Assembly: GCF_016463295.1 (NCBI RefSeq)
Contig: NZ_JAEMRO010000002.1
Span: 62,001-126,000, forward strand
Source of the DNA: Brevundimonas sp.
GTDB taxonomy: Bacteria; Pseudomonadota; Alphaproteobacteria; Caulobacterales; Caulobacteraceae
Reading direction: 5' to 3'
Length of the DNA: 64,000 bases
The translations under genes and the position numbers were made by a program. The notes below the pieces were generated by a model, which was not told the origin of the DNA, searched no databases, and saw only the letters and a program-made list of their open reading frames with translations. Positions 35,774 to 44,556 of this stretch are shown piece by piece; position 1 is the stretch's first letter; the number at the start of each line of letters is the position of its first letter.

Positions 35774-36778
35774 CTACCTCATCGTCGGGATGACGAAGCT
35801 GGAGTCCGCGTGCTCCAGGTCCGAGTCGGGCCAGCGGGCGGTGACGGTCTTGACCTTGGTCCAGAATTTCACCCCCTCCATGCCGTGCTGGTTGGTGTCG
35901 CCGAAGGCCGAGCGCTTCCAGCCGCCGAAGGTGTGATAGGCCACCGGCACCGGAATCGGGACGTTGATCCCGACCATGCCGACATTGACCCGGGCGGCGA
36001 AGTCGCGGGCCGCGCGGCCGTTCTGGGTGAAGATGGCGACGCCGTTGCCGTACTGGTGCTTCGACGGCAACGACAGGGCTTCCTCGAAGCTGGCGGCGCG
36101 GACGATCTGCAGCACCGGGCCGAAGATCTCCTCCTTGTACGACTCCATCTCCGGGGTGACGTGGTCGAACAGCGAAGGGCCGATGAAATAGCCCTTCTCG
36201 TGCCCTTGCAGGCTGAAGCCGCGACCGTCGACGACCAGTTCGGCCCCGTCCTTGACCCCCTGGTCGATCCAGCCCTCGACGCGGGCCTTGTGCTGGGCGG
36301 TGACAACCGGACCATAATGGGCCCCCGCGTCGGTGGAGACACCGACCCGCATCGACGGGATCTCGGCCACCATCCGCTCGCGCAGCTCGTCGGCCGTCTT
36401 CTTTCCGACGGGAACGACGACCGGCAACGCCATGCAGCGCTCGCCGGCAGAGCCGTAGGCTGCGCCGGACAGGTCTTTGATGACTTGGTCCATATCGGCG
36501 TCGGGCAGGACGATGCCGTGGTTCTTCGCCCCGCCCATGGCCTGGACCCGTTTATGGTTGGCGGCGCCGGTCTGATAGACATAGTGGGCGATGTCGGACG
36601 AGCCGACGAAGCTGACGGCGTGGACCAGCGGGTGGGTCAGGATGGCGTCGACCGCGACCTTGTCGCCGTGGATGACGTTGAGCACGCCGGCGGGGGCGCC
36701 CGCCTCCATCATCAGCTCGGCCAGACGCACCGGCATCGACGGATCGCGCTCCGAGGGCTTGAGGATGAAGGTGTTGCC
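35774..36778 (-). pseudogene. mmsA: 5'-truncated methylmalonate-semialdehyde dehydrogenase
   Basis: The frame matches the C-terminal two thirds of CoA-acylating MMSDH: GNTFILKPSERDP, MPVRLAELMMEAGAPAGVLN, then VGSSDIAHYVY, the catalytic Cys in SAGERCMALP, YKEEIFGPVLQIVRA and the closing KFWTKVKTVTARWPDSD. The family is about 500 residues; here homology begins abruptly at GNTFILKPSE and the upstream in-frame codons (HEFTPDHLSHPV) are unrelated. Roughly 160 N-terminal residues, part of the NAD-binding fold, are gone. An internal ATG (36736) leaves an open frame of 320 residues, but it could not form a complete enzyme. Confidence 0.8.
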
Positions 36779-36867
36779 GACCGGATGGGACAGGTGGTCG
36801 GGCGTGAACTCGTGCTCGCGTCGCAGCGTGGCCTTAATCCCACAACCCGCCGCGCCCCGGAGGCCGC

Positions 36868-37392
36868 ATGACTCCCAAGCTGTTCGCGATCTACATCGGG
36901 GGCGAGCATCCCCGCGCCAATATCGAAGTGCATGACATACGCTTCGTCGTGGCCCCGACGATCGAGGCTACCTATGACAGTCTGAGGGCGCAGTGGTGGG
37001 GACGGCCGGGCAGCCTGCATATCGATGGCTGGGCCGAAATCGATCAGGCTGACGGCTATCGCATCAGCCTTCGACCGGAGCCGTTCGAGGGTCCGGCCCG
37101 GCTCTACTATGTGAACCTCGGCGGCTATGACGACGAGGATTTCGTCGAACGGCATCGCAATGTCTTCGTGGTCGCCGACAGCCTGGCTGGAGCCAAGTCG
37201 AGGGCCCTGAAACGCGCCCGCGGCTGGACGGCCCCCCACCGGGACGATCTTTACGAAGCCGAACAGGCCTTTGCCCTCGATGAGGCAGCGGGCGAGGCGC
37301 GCCTGCACATTCATCTGGAATCCGATATCGGGGCAGGCGATCCTGCGTTCAGCTGCGCCTACACGCCTATTCGCGCACGTCCGGCCCGCTAG
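36868..37392 (+). CDS. DUF1543 domain-containing protein
   Basis: A 174-residue protein. KLFAIYIGGEHPRANIEVHD and the WWGRPGSLHIDGWAEIDQ and YYVNLGGYDDEDFVERH segments match DUF1543. The fold is duplicated in the family and the second half (NVFVVADSLAGAKSRALKRA) follows that plan. Function unknown. It is divergent from the mmsA remnant and its start lies 89 bases from that truncation point. Confidence 0.85.
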   Translation: MTPKLFAIYIGGEHPRANIEVHDIRFVVAPTIEATYDSLRAQWWGRPGSLHIDGWAEIDQADGYRISLRPEPFEGPARLYYVNLGGYDDEDFVERHRNVFVVADSLAGAKSRALKRARGWTAPHRDDLYEAEQAFALDEAAGEARLHIHLESDIGAGDPAFSCAYTPIRARPAR

Positions 37393-37418
37393 GAGCGGAG
37401 ATCGGGAGCCGGGCGACC

Positions 37419-37988
37419 TCAGGCCTTCGCTGGCCAGTTGTCGGGCGCAATCGGTGCGCGTGCGCCCAGCACGGCCGCCGATACATGGCTTCTTATGCCG
37501 TCTGCACAAAGGTCGAACTCGCCCGCATCGAGCGCATGCAGGGTCTCTCCGACCCCGCCGAGGCCCCCCACGCTCACAACCAGGTAGGCGGGTGCGGCGT
37601 CGTCGCACCGCATCATGATCTCTGCGACCTGACCCAGAGGGGACCCGTCTGGTCCCGAAACCGTGCTGCCGATCAGGGAGCCAAGGGGAACCAGGGTCGA
37701 GGACGCGGTCCGGGCACTGCGGGCACTGGCGAGTTGGCCGCCGCGTTCATAGCGGGCCTGGCGACCGAGCCAGCGCCAGATGCCCAGACCATTGACGAGG
37801 GTGAGGAAGCCATTGGCCCAGAGGAGGTTCGGCTGATCGGTGGTCAGGGCCACAATGCACCAGCAGATCGACCCCACCAGAAAGACGACAAACCCCCAGC
37901 CCGTGACGCGGGCCCCGAGGTTGGAGGCCGTCATGACGGCAGCAAGGGCGGTGGCGAGAGGGGCGATCCAGCCGGCGATGTCGGGCAA
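37419..37988 (-). CDS. Membrane protein with PRC-barrel domain
   Basis: A 189-residue protein. Two to three membrane helices (IAGWIAPLATALAAVMTAS, GWGFVVFLVGSICWCIVA, LLWANGFLTLVNGLGIWRWL) are followed by a PRC-barrel-like domain (LVPLGSLIGSTVSGPDGSPL, GQVAEIMMRCDDAAPAYLVV). I take TTG at 37988 as the start: GGAG lies seven bases upstream and the alternative frame extends 61 codons through non-membrane sequence. Role unknown. It is convergent with DUF1543. Confidence 0.75.
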   Translation of the reverse strand: MPDIAGWIAPLATALAAVMTASNLGARVTGWGFVVFLVGSICWCIVALTTDQPNLLWANGFLTLVNGLGIWRWLGRQARYERGGQLASARSARTASSTLVPLGSLIGSTVSGPDGSPLGQVAEIMMRCDDAAPAYLVVSVGGLGGVGETLHALDAGEFDLCADGIRSHVSAAVLGARAPIAPDNWPAKA

Positions 37989-38183
37989 GGGCAGACTCCG
38001 GGAAGAACCCGGATACTGCCGGGACAGGCGCACCCGCCCGACGATCCGCGCGGAAAGAGCAAACGCGATGACTCGGCTCCCGCTCCCAATGTTTGCGGGG
38101 CGGCATAGCGAGTGCTGTCCCGGCAGGTCTGTGTCGCCGGGCACGTCCGAAGGGGACGATCGTCCGTGCAAGGCTGGGCGGCG

Positions 38184-38489
38184 TCAGTAACCTACGACGG
38201 TCGGCAGCGACTGCCAGATGACCGAGATCAGGGCGAGCAGGGCACCGAGCCGGGCCAAGGTGTTGGCCAGATCTATGGTATCAGTAACGTCGTCGGCGCG
38301 TCGCAGCGCGTGGATGAGCAGTGCGAGGGCGAGCATGGCGCAGACGGCGCTGAACGCCAGGCCGATCAGACGCCAGGCGGGGGCATCAGCATCGGAAACC
38401 ACGTCCCCGATGCTGGCGATCGCATAGACCCCGACAAAATGGACGGCCCAGACGAGCAGCCCTCCCAGCATGTAGAGCCAGCGCTGCAT
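38184..38489 (-). CDS. Small membrane protein of the oxidase cluster
   Basis: A 101-residue protein with three membrane helices (LYMLGGLLVWAVHFVGVYAI, LIGLAFSAVCAMLALALLIH, LGALLALISVIWQSLP). It starts at ATG 38489, two bases before the stop of the fused CtaD-CtaE gene, so it is almost certainly part of the oxidase operon. Sequence does not match a named subunit with certainty; subunit IV-like or an assembly role is possible. Confidence 0.65.
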   Translation of the reverse strand: MQRWLYMLGGLLVWAVHFVGVYAIASIGDVVSDADAPAWRLIGLAFSAVCAMLALALLIHALRRADDVTDTIDLANTLARLGALLALISVIWQSLPTVVGY

Positions 38490-38491
38490 CG

Positions 38492-41035
38492 TCAGCCTCC
38501 CGGAAACAGCCGGGTGAGCAGGATGGAGATCAGCCCCTGTGTCGCCGTATAGCCCAGGAATAGCCCGATGAGCTGGAAGGTCGAGGGTCGCCCGGCTTCC
38601 ACATGACCACTGATCCAGCGCAGCAGGGCATAGAGCCCCATGATGGCCGAAGTGAAGACGAAGAAGCCCTGCCAGGACAGGAAGAAGAAGACCGTTGCGC
38701 CTTGGCCGGACACCTGGGGCCTGAGATCCGTGGCCATCCATCCGGCCAGATCGATCGCCCAGCCGCCGGCGATTAGGGCGAGGGAGGCCAGCATCAGGCC
38801 GGTGGCGATGACGGGGCTGCGCGGTCGGTCCAGGGCCAGGGCGGCGTTGGACGCTCGCACCCCGATTATTGCGAAGACGTAGAGGGTCGCGGTGGTGATC
38901 AGCCCTGTGGAGGGCGGCGCGACCCACGCCAGCGGATTGCGGCTCCACAGGAAGACGTAGGAGAAGGCCGTCATCACAAGGATCATCCCGGCGACCACGA
39001 GGGTGATGACCATGGCCCACCAGCCGTGGCTGCGCGGCCCGCTCATATAGGTGGGCACCCGGATGCCCGCGCCGATATCGACCTCGGGCTGAACGCGGGG
39101 CCGGTCCAGGAACCAGCACCACTGGAAGATGCAGTAGATGGCCAAGCCGCCGCAGATGGCCGAGACCCAGTAAGCCTGTATCACCAGCAGCAGGAAGAAG
39201 GCCGCCGTGAAGACGGCCGCCCAGACGTGCCAGCCCGAGGGGCGCGGCATCCGCTGCAGATACTGTGGTTCGGCGGTCAGGGGGCTGGTGACCAGGGTCT
39301 CTCGGTCGCCGGTCGGGGCATCGGGCAGGAAGTAGCGTCCGGCCTCGACGTCACGCGCTAGGTCGGGCTGCTCCCAGAGGGGATAGCGGGTGGTCACGAT
39401 CGGAATGCTGCGGGTGGAATAGAGGCCCGTCGGCAGCCATTCCAGACCACCGGACTCGAAGACGTTGCCCGCGTCCCTGGGACCGAACGGGCGGAAGTTG
39501 CGGATCATGTCCACGATCCAGATCAGGACCCCGGCTGCGAACAGGAAGGCCCCGACGGTCGAGATCATGTTGGGGATCTCCCAGCCCCGGTCCGGCAGAT
39601 AGGTATAGACCCGGCGCGGCATGCCCATGAGGCCGGTGAGGTGCATCGGCAGGAAGGTGACGTGGATGCCCGCGAACATCAGCCAGAAGACCCATTTGCC
39701 CAGCCGCTCGTTAAGCGGCCGCCTGGAGGACATCGGGGTCCAGAAATAGAGGGCGGCGAAGAAGGGAAACACCATCCCGCCGATCAGGACGTAGTGCAGG
39801 TGGGCGACGATGAAATAGCTGTCGTGCGCCTGCCAGTCGAAGGGCACCATGGCCACCATCACGCCGGTCAGGCCGCCCATGACGAAGACCGTCAGCGAGC
39901 CCAGCACGAACAGACCGGGAGTCGAGAACTGCATGCGACCGGCGGCAATGGTCGCGATCCAGGCGAAGACCTGGATGCCGGCCGGCAGGCTGACGGCCAT
40001 GGAGGCCGAGGAGAAGAAGCCGATCGAGATCGACGGCATGCCGGTCGTGAACATGTGGTGCGACCAGACACCGAAGCTGATGAAACCCGTGGCGATCATG
40101 GCCAGCACCACCAGCCGGTATCCGACCAGGGGCGTCCGCGCGACCGCCGCGACCATGGTCGACATGGCCGCCGCAGCAGGCAGGAAGATGATGTAGACCT
40201 CCGGATGACCGAAGAACCAGAACAGATGCTGCCACAGCATCGGATCGCCGCCCTTCAGCGCATCGAAAAACGGCCAGCCGAACGCCCGTTCGAGCTCCAT
40301 CAGGGTGGTGGCCAGGATCACCGAGGGGAAGGCGATGATGATCATGCAGGCGAAGATCAGCATGCCCCAGGCGAAGATCGGCATCTTGTCCAGCGTCATC
40401 CCCGGCGCGCGGTTCTTGAGCACCCCGACGATGATCTCGATGGCTCCGGCAATGGCCGAGATCTCGATGAAGCCGATGCCGAGCAACCAGAAATCGGCAT
40501 TGATGCCGGGCGAATAGGTCATCGAGGTCAGGGGCGGATACATGAACCAGCCGCCATTGGGGGCCAGGCCGAAGAAGATCGAGCAGAAGAAGGCTAGGCC
40601 GCCGATCAGATAGGCCCAGAAGGCATAGGCGCTGAGCCTGGGAAACGGCAGGTCGCGGGCCCCCAGCATCTGGGGCAGAAGCAGCACTCCGAGCGCCTCC
40701 ACCGCGGGCACCGCGAACAGGAACATCATGATGGTCCCGTGCATGGTGAACAGCTGGTTGTAGGTTTCCTGTTCCAGAAAGCCATTCAGCGGCAGGGCCA
40801 GCTGGGTTCGCATCAGGAGCGACAGTATGCCCGCCAGCACGAAGAACAGCATGGCTGCGCCGATGTAATAGACACCGACGTAGTTGTTGTTGATGACGGT
40901 GATCCACTCCCAGCCCTTGGGACCGCACCAGATCTTCTCCAGCTCATCCTTCTCGCCTTCGGGCCGCTCGCCCTGGGTCGGAAAGCGCTTGTAAAGGTCG
41001 GTGTCGAAGCCGGTCTCCGAGGGGGCTTCGGTCAT
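38492..41035 (-). CDS. ctaD: Cytochrome c oxidase subunit I fused to subunit III (CtaD-CtaE)
   Basis: An 847-residue fusion. Residues about 50-560 are subunit I: heme ligand in TMHGTIMMFLF, the CuB/His-Tyr and Glu motif WQHLFWFFGHPEVYI (A1-type GHPEV), HHMFTTG and AHLHYVLIGGMVFPFF. The segment after about residue 600 (GWHVWAAVFTAAFFLLLVIQ and later GYTATQGLIS) resembles subunit III. It reduces O2 to water with proton pumping. The ATG overlaps the CtaC stop (TCAT at 41032-41035). The fusion is unusual but known in some caa3-type oxidases. Confidence 0.92.
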   Translation of the reverse strand: MTEAPSETGFDTDLYKRFPTQGERPEGEKDELEKIWCGPKGWEWITVINNNYVGVYYIGAAMLFFVLAGILSLLMRTQLALPLNGFLEQETYNQLFTMHGTIMMFLFAVPAVEALGVLLLPQMLGARDLPFPRLSAYAFWAYLIGGLAFFCSIFFGLAPNGGWFMYPPLTSMTYSPGINADFWLLGIGFIEISAIAGAIEIIVGVLKNRAPGMTLDKMPIFAWGMLIFACMIIIAFPSVILATTLMELERAFGWPFFDALKGGDPMLWQHLFWFFGHPEVYIIFLPAAAAMSTMVAAVARTPLVGYRLVVLAMIATGFISFGVWSHHMFTTGMPSISIGFFSSASMAVSLPAGIQVFAWIATIAAGRMQFSTPGLFVLGSLTVFVMGGLTGVMVAMVPFDWQAHDSYFIVAHLHYVLIGGMVFPFFAALYFWTPMSSRRPLNERLGKWVFWLMFAGIHVTFLPMHLTGLMGMPRRVYTYLPDRGWEIPNMISTVGAFLFAAGVLIWIVDMIRNFRPFGPRDAGNVFESGGLEWLPTGLYSTRSIPIVTTRYPLWEQPDLARDVEAGRYFLPDAPTGDRETLVTSPLTAEPQYLQRMPRPSGWHVWAAVFTAAFFLLLVIQAYWVSAICGGLAIYCIFQWCWFLDRPRVQPEVDIGAGIRVPTYMSGPRSHGWWAMVITLVVAGMILVMTAFSYVFLWSRNPLAWVAPPSTGLITTATLYVFAIIGVRASNAALALDRPRSPVIATGLMLASLALIAGGWAIDLAGWMATDLRPQVSGQGATVFFFLSWQGFFVFTSAIMGLYALLRWISGHVEAGRPSTFQLIGLFLGYTATQGLISILLTRLFPGG

Positions 41036-42000
41036 TCCAGGCTCTCGAGATAGGCGGAGACGTCGCGCAGTTGCTGGCCGGTCAGGACAGGATAGGCCGG
41101 CATGCGGTTGCCGGGCTTGATCGCCTGGCTGTCGGAAATCCACCCGGCCATCGTGCCTTGATTGTTGGGCAGGATGCCGGCACCGAGCGTCCGTCGTGAG
41201 CCGACATGGCTGAGGTCCGGGCCGGCCTGTCCATTGGCCTCGGTCCCGTTGACGGTATGACAGGCCCCGCATCCGGAGGCCTGGAACACCTGCCGGCCGG
41301 CAGAGATGGGCAGGGCTGTGGCTGCGAGCAGGCCCGCGCTGGGCGCGGCCTGACGTGCCCGCCACGCCGCGAACTCTTCCGGCGTATGGGCCACGACGAC
41401 CAGGCCCATCAGGGCATGGGGCCCGCCGCAGTATTCGGCGCATTGACCGCCGTAAGCCCCGGGTTCGTCCGCCTGGAGCCTGAGAATGTTCCGGCGTCCG
41501 GGGATCATATCCATCTTTCCACCGAGGCGGGGCACCCAGAAGGAGTGGATGACGTCTGCGGCCTCCAGCTCGAACACGACGGGTTGGCCCACCGGAATGT
41601 GGACTTCATTGGCATCCTGGAAGGCCTCGTTGCCCCCTGCGTCCAGATAGGCCACGCGCCACCACCACATCTCTCCGGTGACGCGCACGCGCATCTCGCC
41701 AGGTCGTGGCTCTTCGCTGAGCTGTGCGGTCAGGCTGAGACCCCAGACAAGCAGGACCGACAGGACAACAACCGGGAAGGCCAGACCCAGCGTCCACAGA
41801 ACCTTCTCCCCGCCGATCTTCCTGCGCCATGACCGGGGGCCGAAGAGAGCCACGCCCAAGGCGATCATGACGACCAGAAACACGCTCACGGCCATGGCGA
41901 TGAGGGCCCAGGACAGGGTGTTCACCGGACCGGCGAAGGGTCCGGCGGGATCGAGCGCGGGCGGGGGCCAGCCTTGCAGGCCGTCGATCGGTTCAGTCAT
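41032..42000 (-). CDS. ctaC: Cytochrome c oxidase subunit II with cytochrome c domain
   Basis: A 322-residue protein. Two N-terminal helices (TLSWALIAMAVSVFLVVMIA, VLWTLGLAFPVVVLSVLLVW), then the CuA domain with HSFWVPRLGGKMDMIPG and the CuA loop GQCAEYCGGPHALMGL. A C-terminal heme c domain follows, with CxxCH in SGCGACHTVNG and its distal Met probably in NRMPAYP. The c-type tail is the hallmark of caa3 oxidases. It is coupled to ctaD (4-base overlap) and overlaps the upstream cytochrome c gene by 8 bases. Confidence 0.93.
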   Translation of the reverse strand: MTEPIDGLQGWPPPALDPAGPFAGPVNTLSWALIAMAVSVFLVVMIALGVALFGPRSWRRKIGGEKVLWTLGLAFPVVVLSVLLVWGLSLTAQLSEEPRPGEMRVRVTGEMWWWRVAYLDAGGNEAFQDANEVHIPVGQPVVFELEAADVIHSFWVPRLGGKMDMIPGRRNILRLQADEPGAYGGQCAEYCGGPHALMGLVVVAHTPEEFAAWRARQAAPSAGLLAATALPISAGRQVFQASGCGACHTVNGTEANGQAGPDLSHVGSRRTLGAGILPNNQGTMAGWISDSQAIKPGNRMPAYPVLTGQQLRDVSAYLESLE

Positions 42001-42391
42001 GTTCCAGCGTGTACAGATAGGCGGCCACGTCGCGGGCCTCGGCAGATGTCATGGGCATGGCGGGCATTCCAGTCTTCGGACTCATAGAAGGCGCGTTCCT
42101 GACCCAGGTGGCCAGGGTCTCTGGCTGATTGGGGAACTGGCCCGCGATCATCGATCGGTCCGCAAACCCGTCCAGTGAACCGCCGACGGTGCCTTGGGGC
42201 CAGTCCACGCCCGGTATCTGATGGCACGCCGCACAGCCCAGCCGCTCGATGACCGCAAGACCCGCCGCAGCATCCGCGCCGGTGATGTCGCGAGGCTGCT
42301 GGCGTTTGTCGGCGCAGGCTGAGAGCAGCACAAGGATCGGCACCATCAGGAGCAGGCCGGATGTCGTGCGCAGATACTCGCCTGTCTGCAT
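41993..42391 (-). CDS. Monoheme cytochrome c lipoprotein
   Basis: A 132-residue protein. The signal ends in ILVLLSACADK (lipoprotein Cys26) and the heme motif is LGCAACHQIPG, with distal ligand Met in KTGMPAMPM. A membrane-anchored monoheme cytochrome is a plausible electron donor for the caa3-type oxidase encoded next. It overlaps ctaC by 8 bases and diverges from the diheme cytochrome gene, so it heads the minus-strand oxidase operon. Confidence 0.88.
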   Translation of the reverse strand: MQTGEYLRTTSGLLLMVPILVLLSACADKRQQPRDITGADAAAGLAVIERLGCAACHQIPGVDWPQGTVGGSLDGFADRSMIAGQFPNQPETLATWVRNAPSMSPKTGMPAMPMTSAEARDVAAYLYTLEHD

Positions 42392-42486
42392 GGTTCATGG
42401 CCCCTCCCGTGTTTTCACCAATCCCCCTGAAGCGTCGCGGTTCCCCAAGGATCGGAACCTGTGCCGTAACCCTGTGTTTCCGGACG

Positions 42487-43239
42487 ATGTCTGGTTTTCA
42501 AAGCCGCGCCCTGTCGATGCTTGCTATGTCCCTGGCACTCGCCGCGATGTCGGCCTGTCAGTTGCCGCCGAGCCGGACAGACGCCGCCCTGACCGAGACC
42601 GGTGAGCTGGTCGCGCTGAGCGGCGGTGCGAGCGGTGCGGCCAATGCCTGCTTCAGCTGTCACGGACTCCAGGGGCAGGGCGACGGGGTCAGCGTACCCC
42701 GCCTTGCGGGTCTGGACGCCGGTTACCTTCAAAAGCAGATGGAGGACTATGCCGCGGATACCCGGCATCACGACGTCATGAGCGCGATCGCAAGGCGTCT
42801 GGGCGCCGACAGCCGACGCGACGTGGCTTTCTACTATGCTGACCTGCCGGCACCGCAGGGTGTCGGTGAGACCCGCGCGGCACCCGCGATCTGGCTTCGA
42901 GGCGATATCGCCCGCGACGTTCCCGCCTGCTCTAGCTGCCACGGGATGGCGGGAGAGGGGGTTGGACCCGGAAATCCAGCCGTCTCTGGTCAACCGTTCG
43001 CCTATACGGTCGACCAGTTGATGCGCTGGAAGCGGGCGGAGCGCCGGAATGACCCACGCAATGTCATGTCTCAGGCGGTCGCCGGGCTCAGCGGTCGCGA
43101 AATCTCCGCCATAGCCCTCTGGCTCGAGACCCGACCCACGTCTCCATCGCCAGCCAGCGACGCTGCCAGCGCGTCCGCCGCCGCGGCAGTTGCGGCAGGA
43201 CCGGCAGCATCCCGTGGACCACGTCGTCCCGATCGATGA
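42487..43239 (+). CDS. Diheme cytochrome c
   Basis: A 250-residue exported protein with two heme motifs, ANACFSCHGLQG and VPACSSCHGMAGE. They sit in two similar c-type domains (RLAGLDAGYLQKQMEDYAAD; NPAVSGQPFAYTVDQLMRWK). The signal region (LAMSLALAAMSACQLPPS) may be a lipoprotein signal. The pattern matches diheme c4-like proteins. It is divergent from the monoheme gene, and its last 152 bases overlap the end of the convergent cytochrome b561 gene, giving a Ser/Pro/Ala-rich tail (SPSPASDAASASAAAA). Confidence 0.85.
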   Translation: MSGFQSRALSMLAMSLALAAMSACQLPPSRTDAALTETGELVALSGGASGAANACFSCHGLQGQGDGVSVPRLAGLDAGYLQKQMEDYAADTRHHDVMSAIARRLGADSRRDVAFYYADLPAPQGVGETRAAPAIWLRGDIARDVPACSSCHGMAGEGVGPGNPAVSGQPFAYTVDQLMRWKRAERRNDPRNVMSQAVAGLSGREISAIALWLETRPTSPSPASDAASASAAAAVAAGPAASRGPRRPDR

Positions 43240-43798
43240 AATGGTGCTTCAGCGCTGCACCGACGTGCATCGGGATCAGCACCAGAAGGGTGACGATCAG
43301 CCCCCAGTGCATCCACTCCGCCACCGCCTCAATGGCCCATCTCTGGCTGTTGGTAAGCTCCTGCATCGGCATGAGCGGAAATTTGACGAGCCAGAGCAGC
43401 TCCGGCTGCTGTTCCCGGGCCGTCGCGGAGATCATGGCCCAGCCCGTGAGCGGCAGGCCCAGCAGGCAGATGTAGAAGACCCAGGCCGTCACATGGGCCA
43501 CGATACTCTGCCAGCCGGGCTTGTCCGCATCATTGATCGGACCGGGCGCCAGCAGTCGCCAGCCCAGTCGCGCCAGGGCCAAGACCAGCATCAGCACGCC
43601 GATGGCATAGTGCAGGTCATAGGCTGCGACCATGTCGCCGCCGACGCGAAGCTGGTTCATCAACCAGCCCCAGAACAGCTGGAACAGCACCAGGACCGCC
43701 ATGGTCCAGTGGAAGACGATTCCGACGGGCGAATACCGGCCCTCGTCGGCATGGCCTGCGGCCCATTCCAATACCCGCTGGATCGGCTTGACGATCAT
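43088..43798 (-). CDS. Cytochrome b561
   Basis: A 236-residue protein with four membrane helices and the b561 His residues in PVGIVFHWTMAVLVLFQLFW, YDLHYAIGVLMLVLALARLG, VAHVTAWVFYICLLGLPLTG and MHWGLIVTLLVLIPMHVGAA. The C-terminal Arg-rich tail is cytosolic. It should move electrons in the inner membrane. Its ATG overlaps the CtaG stop (TCAT 43795-43798). The 3' end overlaps the convergent diheme cytochrome gene. Confidence 0.85.
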   Translation of the reverse strand: MIVKPIQRVLEWAAGHADEGRYSPVGIVFHWTMAVLVLFQLFWGWLMNQLRVGGDMVAAYDLHYAIGVLMLVLALARLGWRLLAPGPINDADKPGWQSIVAHVTAWVFYICLLGLPLTGWAMISATAREQQPELLWLVKFPLMPMQELTNSQRWAIEAVAEWMHWGLIVTLLVLIPMHVGAALKHHFIDRDDVVHGMLPVLPQLPRRRTRWQRRWLAMETWVGSRARGLWRRFRDR

Positions 43799-44529
43799 GC
43801 GGACTGCTTCCGCAGCCTGTCAGGTCCGATCCAGCGCCCCAGGATCGTCAGGGCGGCGACCAGATAGACGGCGGCGGCAGGGGCCCACATGATCAGGCCC
43901 GCCAGCTGCTGGTCCTCCAGCGGGCTCAGACCCCATGCCGTGGTGGTCAACAGGTGGGGCGCATAGATGGCGGCCGGCATGAAGACCAGGAGAGCACCCA
44001 GCAGGCCCGTCTGGACCATGGTGATGAGCAGGGCGATCACCGCCGCCGGCCCGGGAGACACCCGAACCGACATCCAGAACACCGTAGCCGTTCCGAGAAG
44101 ACTCAGTTGCATGACCCAGTAGGCGGCGTCGTTCGAGAGGGCGAAGGCATAGGCGGCAGGGGTGTGCCAGGCCCAGAACAGGACAGCGAAACCGAAGACT
44201 CCGATGAGCCGCGCGCCACCATGCCAGCGGTGCAGGCGCGGAAGGGCACAGGCCAGGAGTGGGGCGGCGATGGCGACCAGCAGCACATGGTGGAGTGTCC
44301 GGGCCGTGAAGAGGGCCGAGCTGAGGGCGCACAGCGGAGACACGAAACCCACAATGAGAGTGGCCACAGCCGCAAGTGCAAGGCTACGGCTGCGCGGATC
44401 CTGACGTGTCATCCAGACCAGACCAGCCGAGATGGCGGCAAGCCCGATCAAAAGGGCGGGATCGAAATTCCACCGCATCCAGAGATCAGACGGGAGCGCG
44501 CCTGGGCCGCAGTAAGGCTGCCAGATCAT
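43795..44529 (-). CDS. ctaG: Cytochrome c oxidase assembly factor CtaG (caa3 type)
   Basis: A 244-residue membrane protein with about seven helices. The N-terminal WNFDPALLIGLAAISAGLVW, then PLCALSSALFTARTLHHVLL, FWAWHTPAAYAFA and MVQTGLLGALLVFMPAAIY correspond to the caa3_CtaG family, unrelated to the Cox11-type CtaG. It is required for assembly of the caa3 oxidase in relatives. It is coupled to cytochrome b561 and lies in the oxidase cluster, which supports the role. Confidence 0.85.
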   Translation of the reverse strand: MIWQPYCGPGALPSDLWMRWNFDPALLIGLAAISAGLVWMTRQDPRSRSLALAAVATLIVGFVSPLCALSSALFTARTLHHVLLVAIAAPLLACALPRLHRWHGGARLIGVFGFAVLFWAWHTPAAYAFALSNDAAYWVMQLSLLGTATVFWMSVRVSPGPAAVIALLITMVQTGLLGALLVFMPAAIYAPHLLTTTAWGLSPLEDQQLAGLIMWAPAAAVYLVAALTILGRWIGPDRLRKQSA

Positions 44530-44556
44530 CGCGCGTAATCTGCCACCGACCGCCGC

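Noticed and set aside
39641..40597. 318-residue plus-strand frame inside the oxidase gene
   Set aside because: His/Asp/Arg/Gly-rich antisense shadow of ctaD, with no family resemblance.
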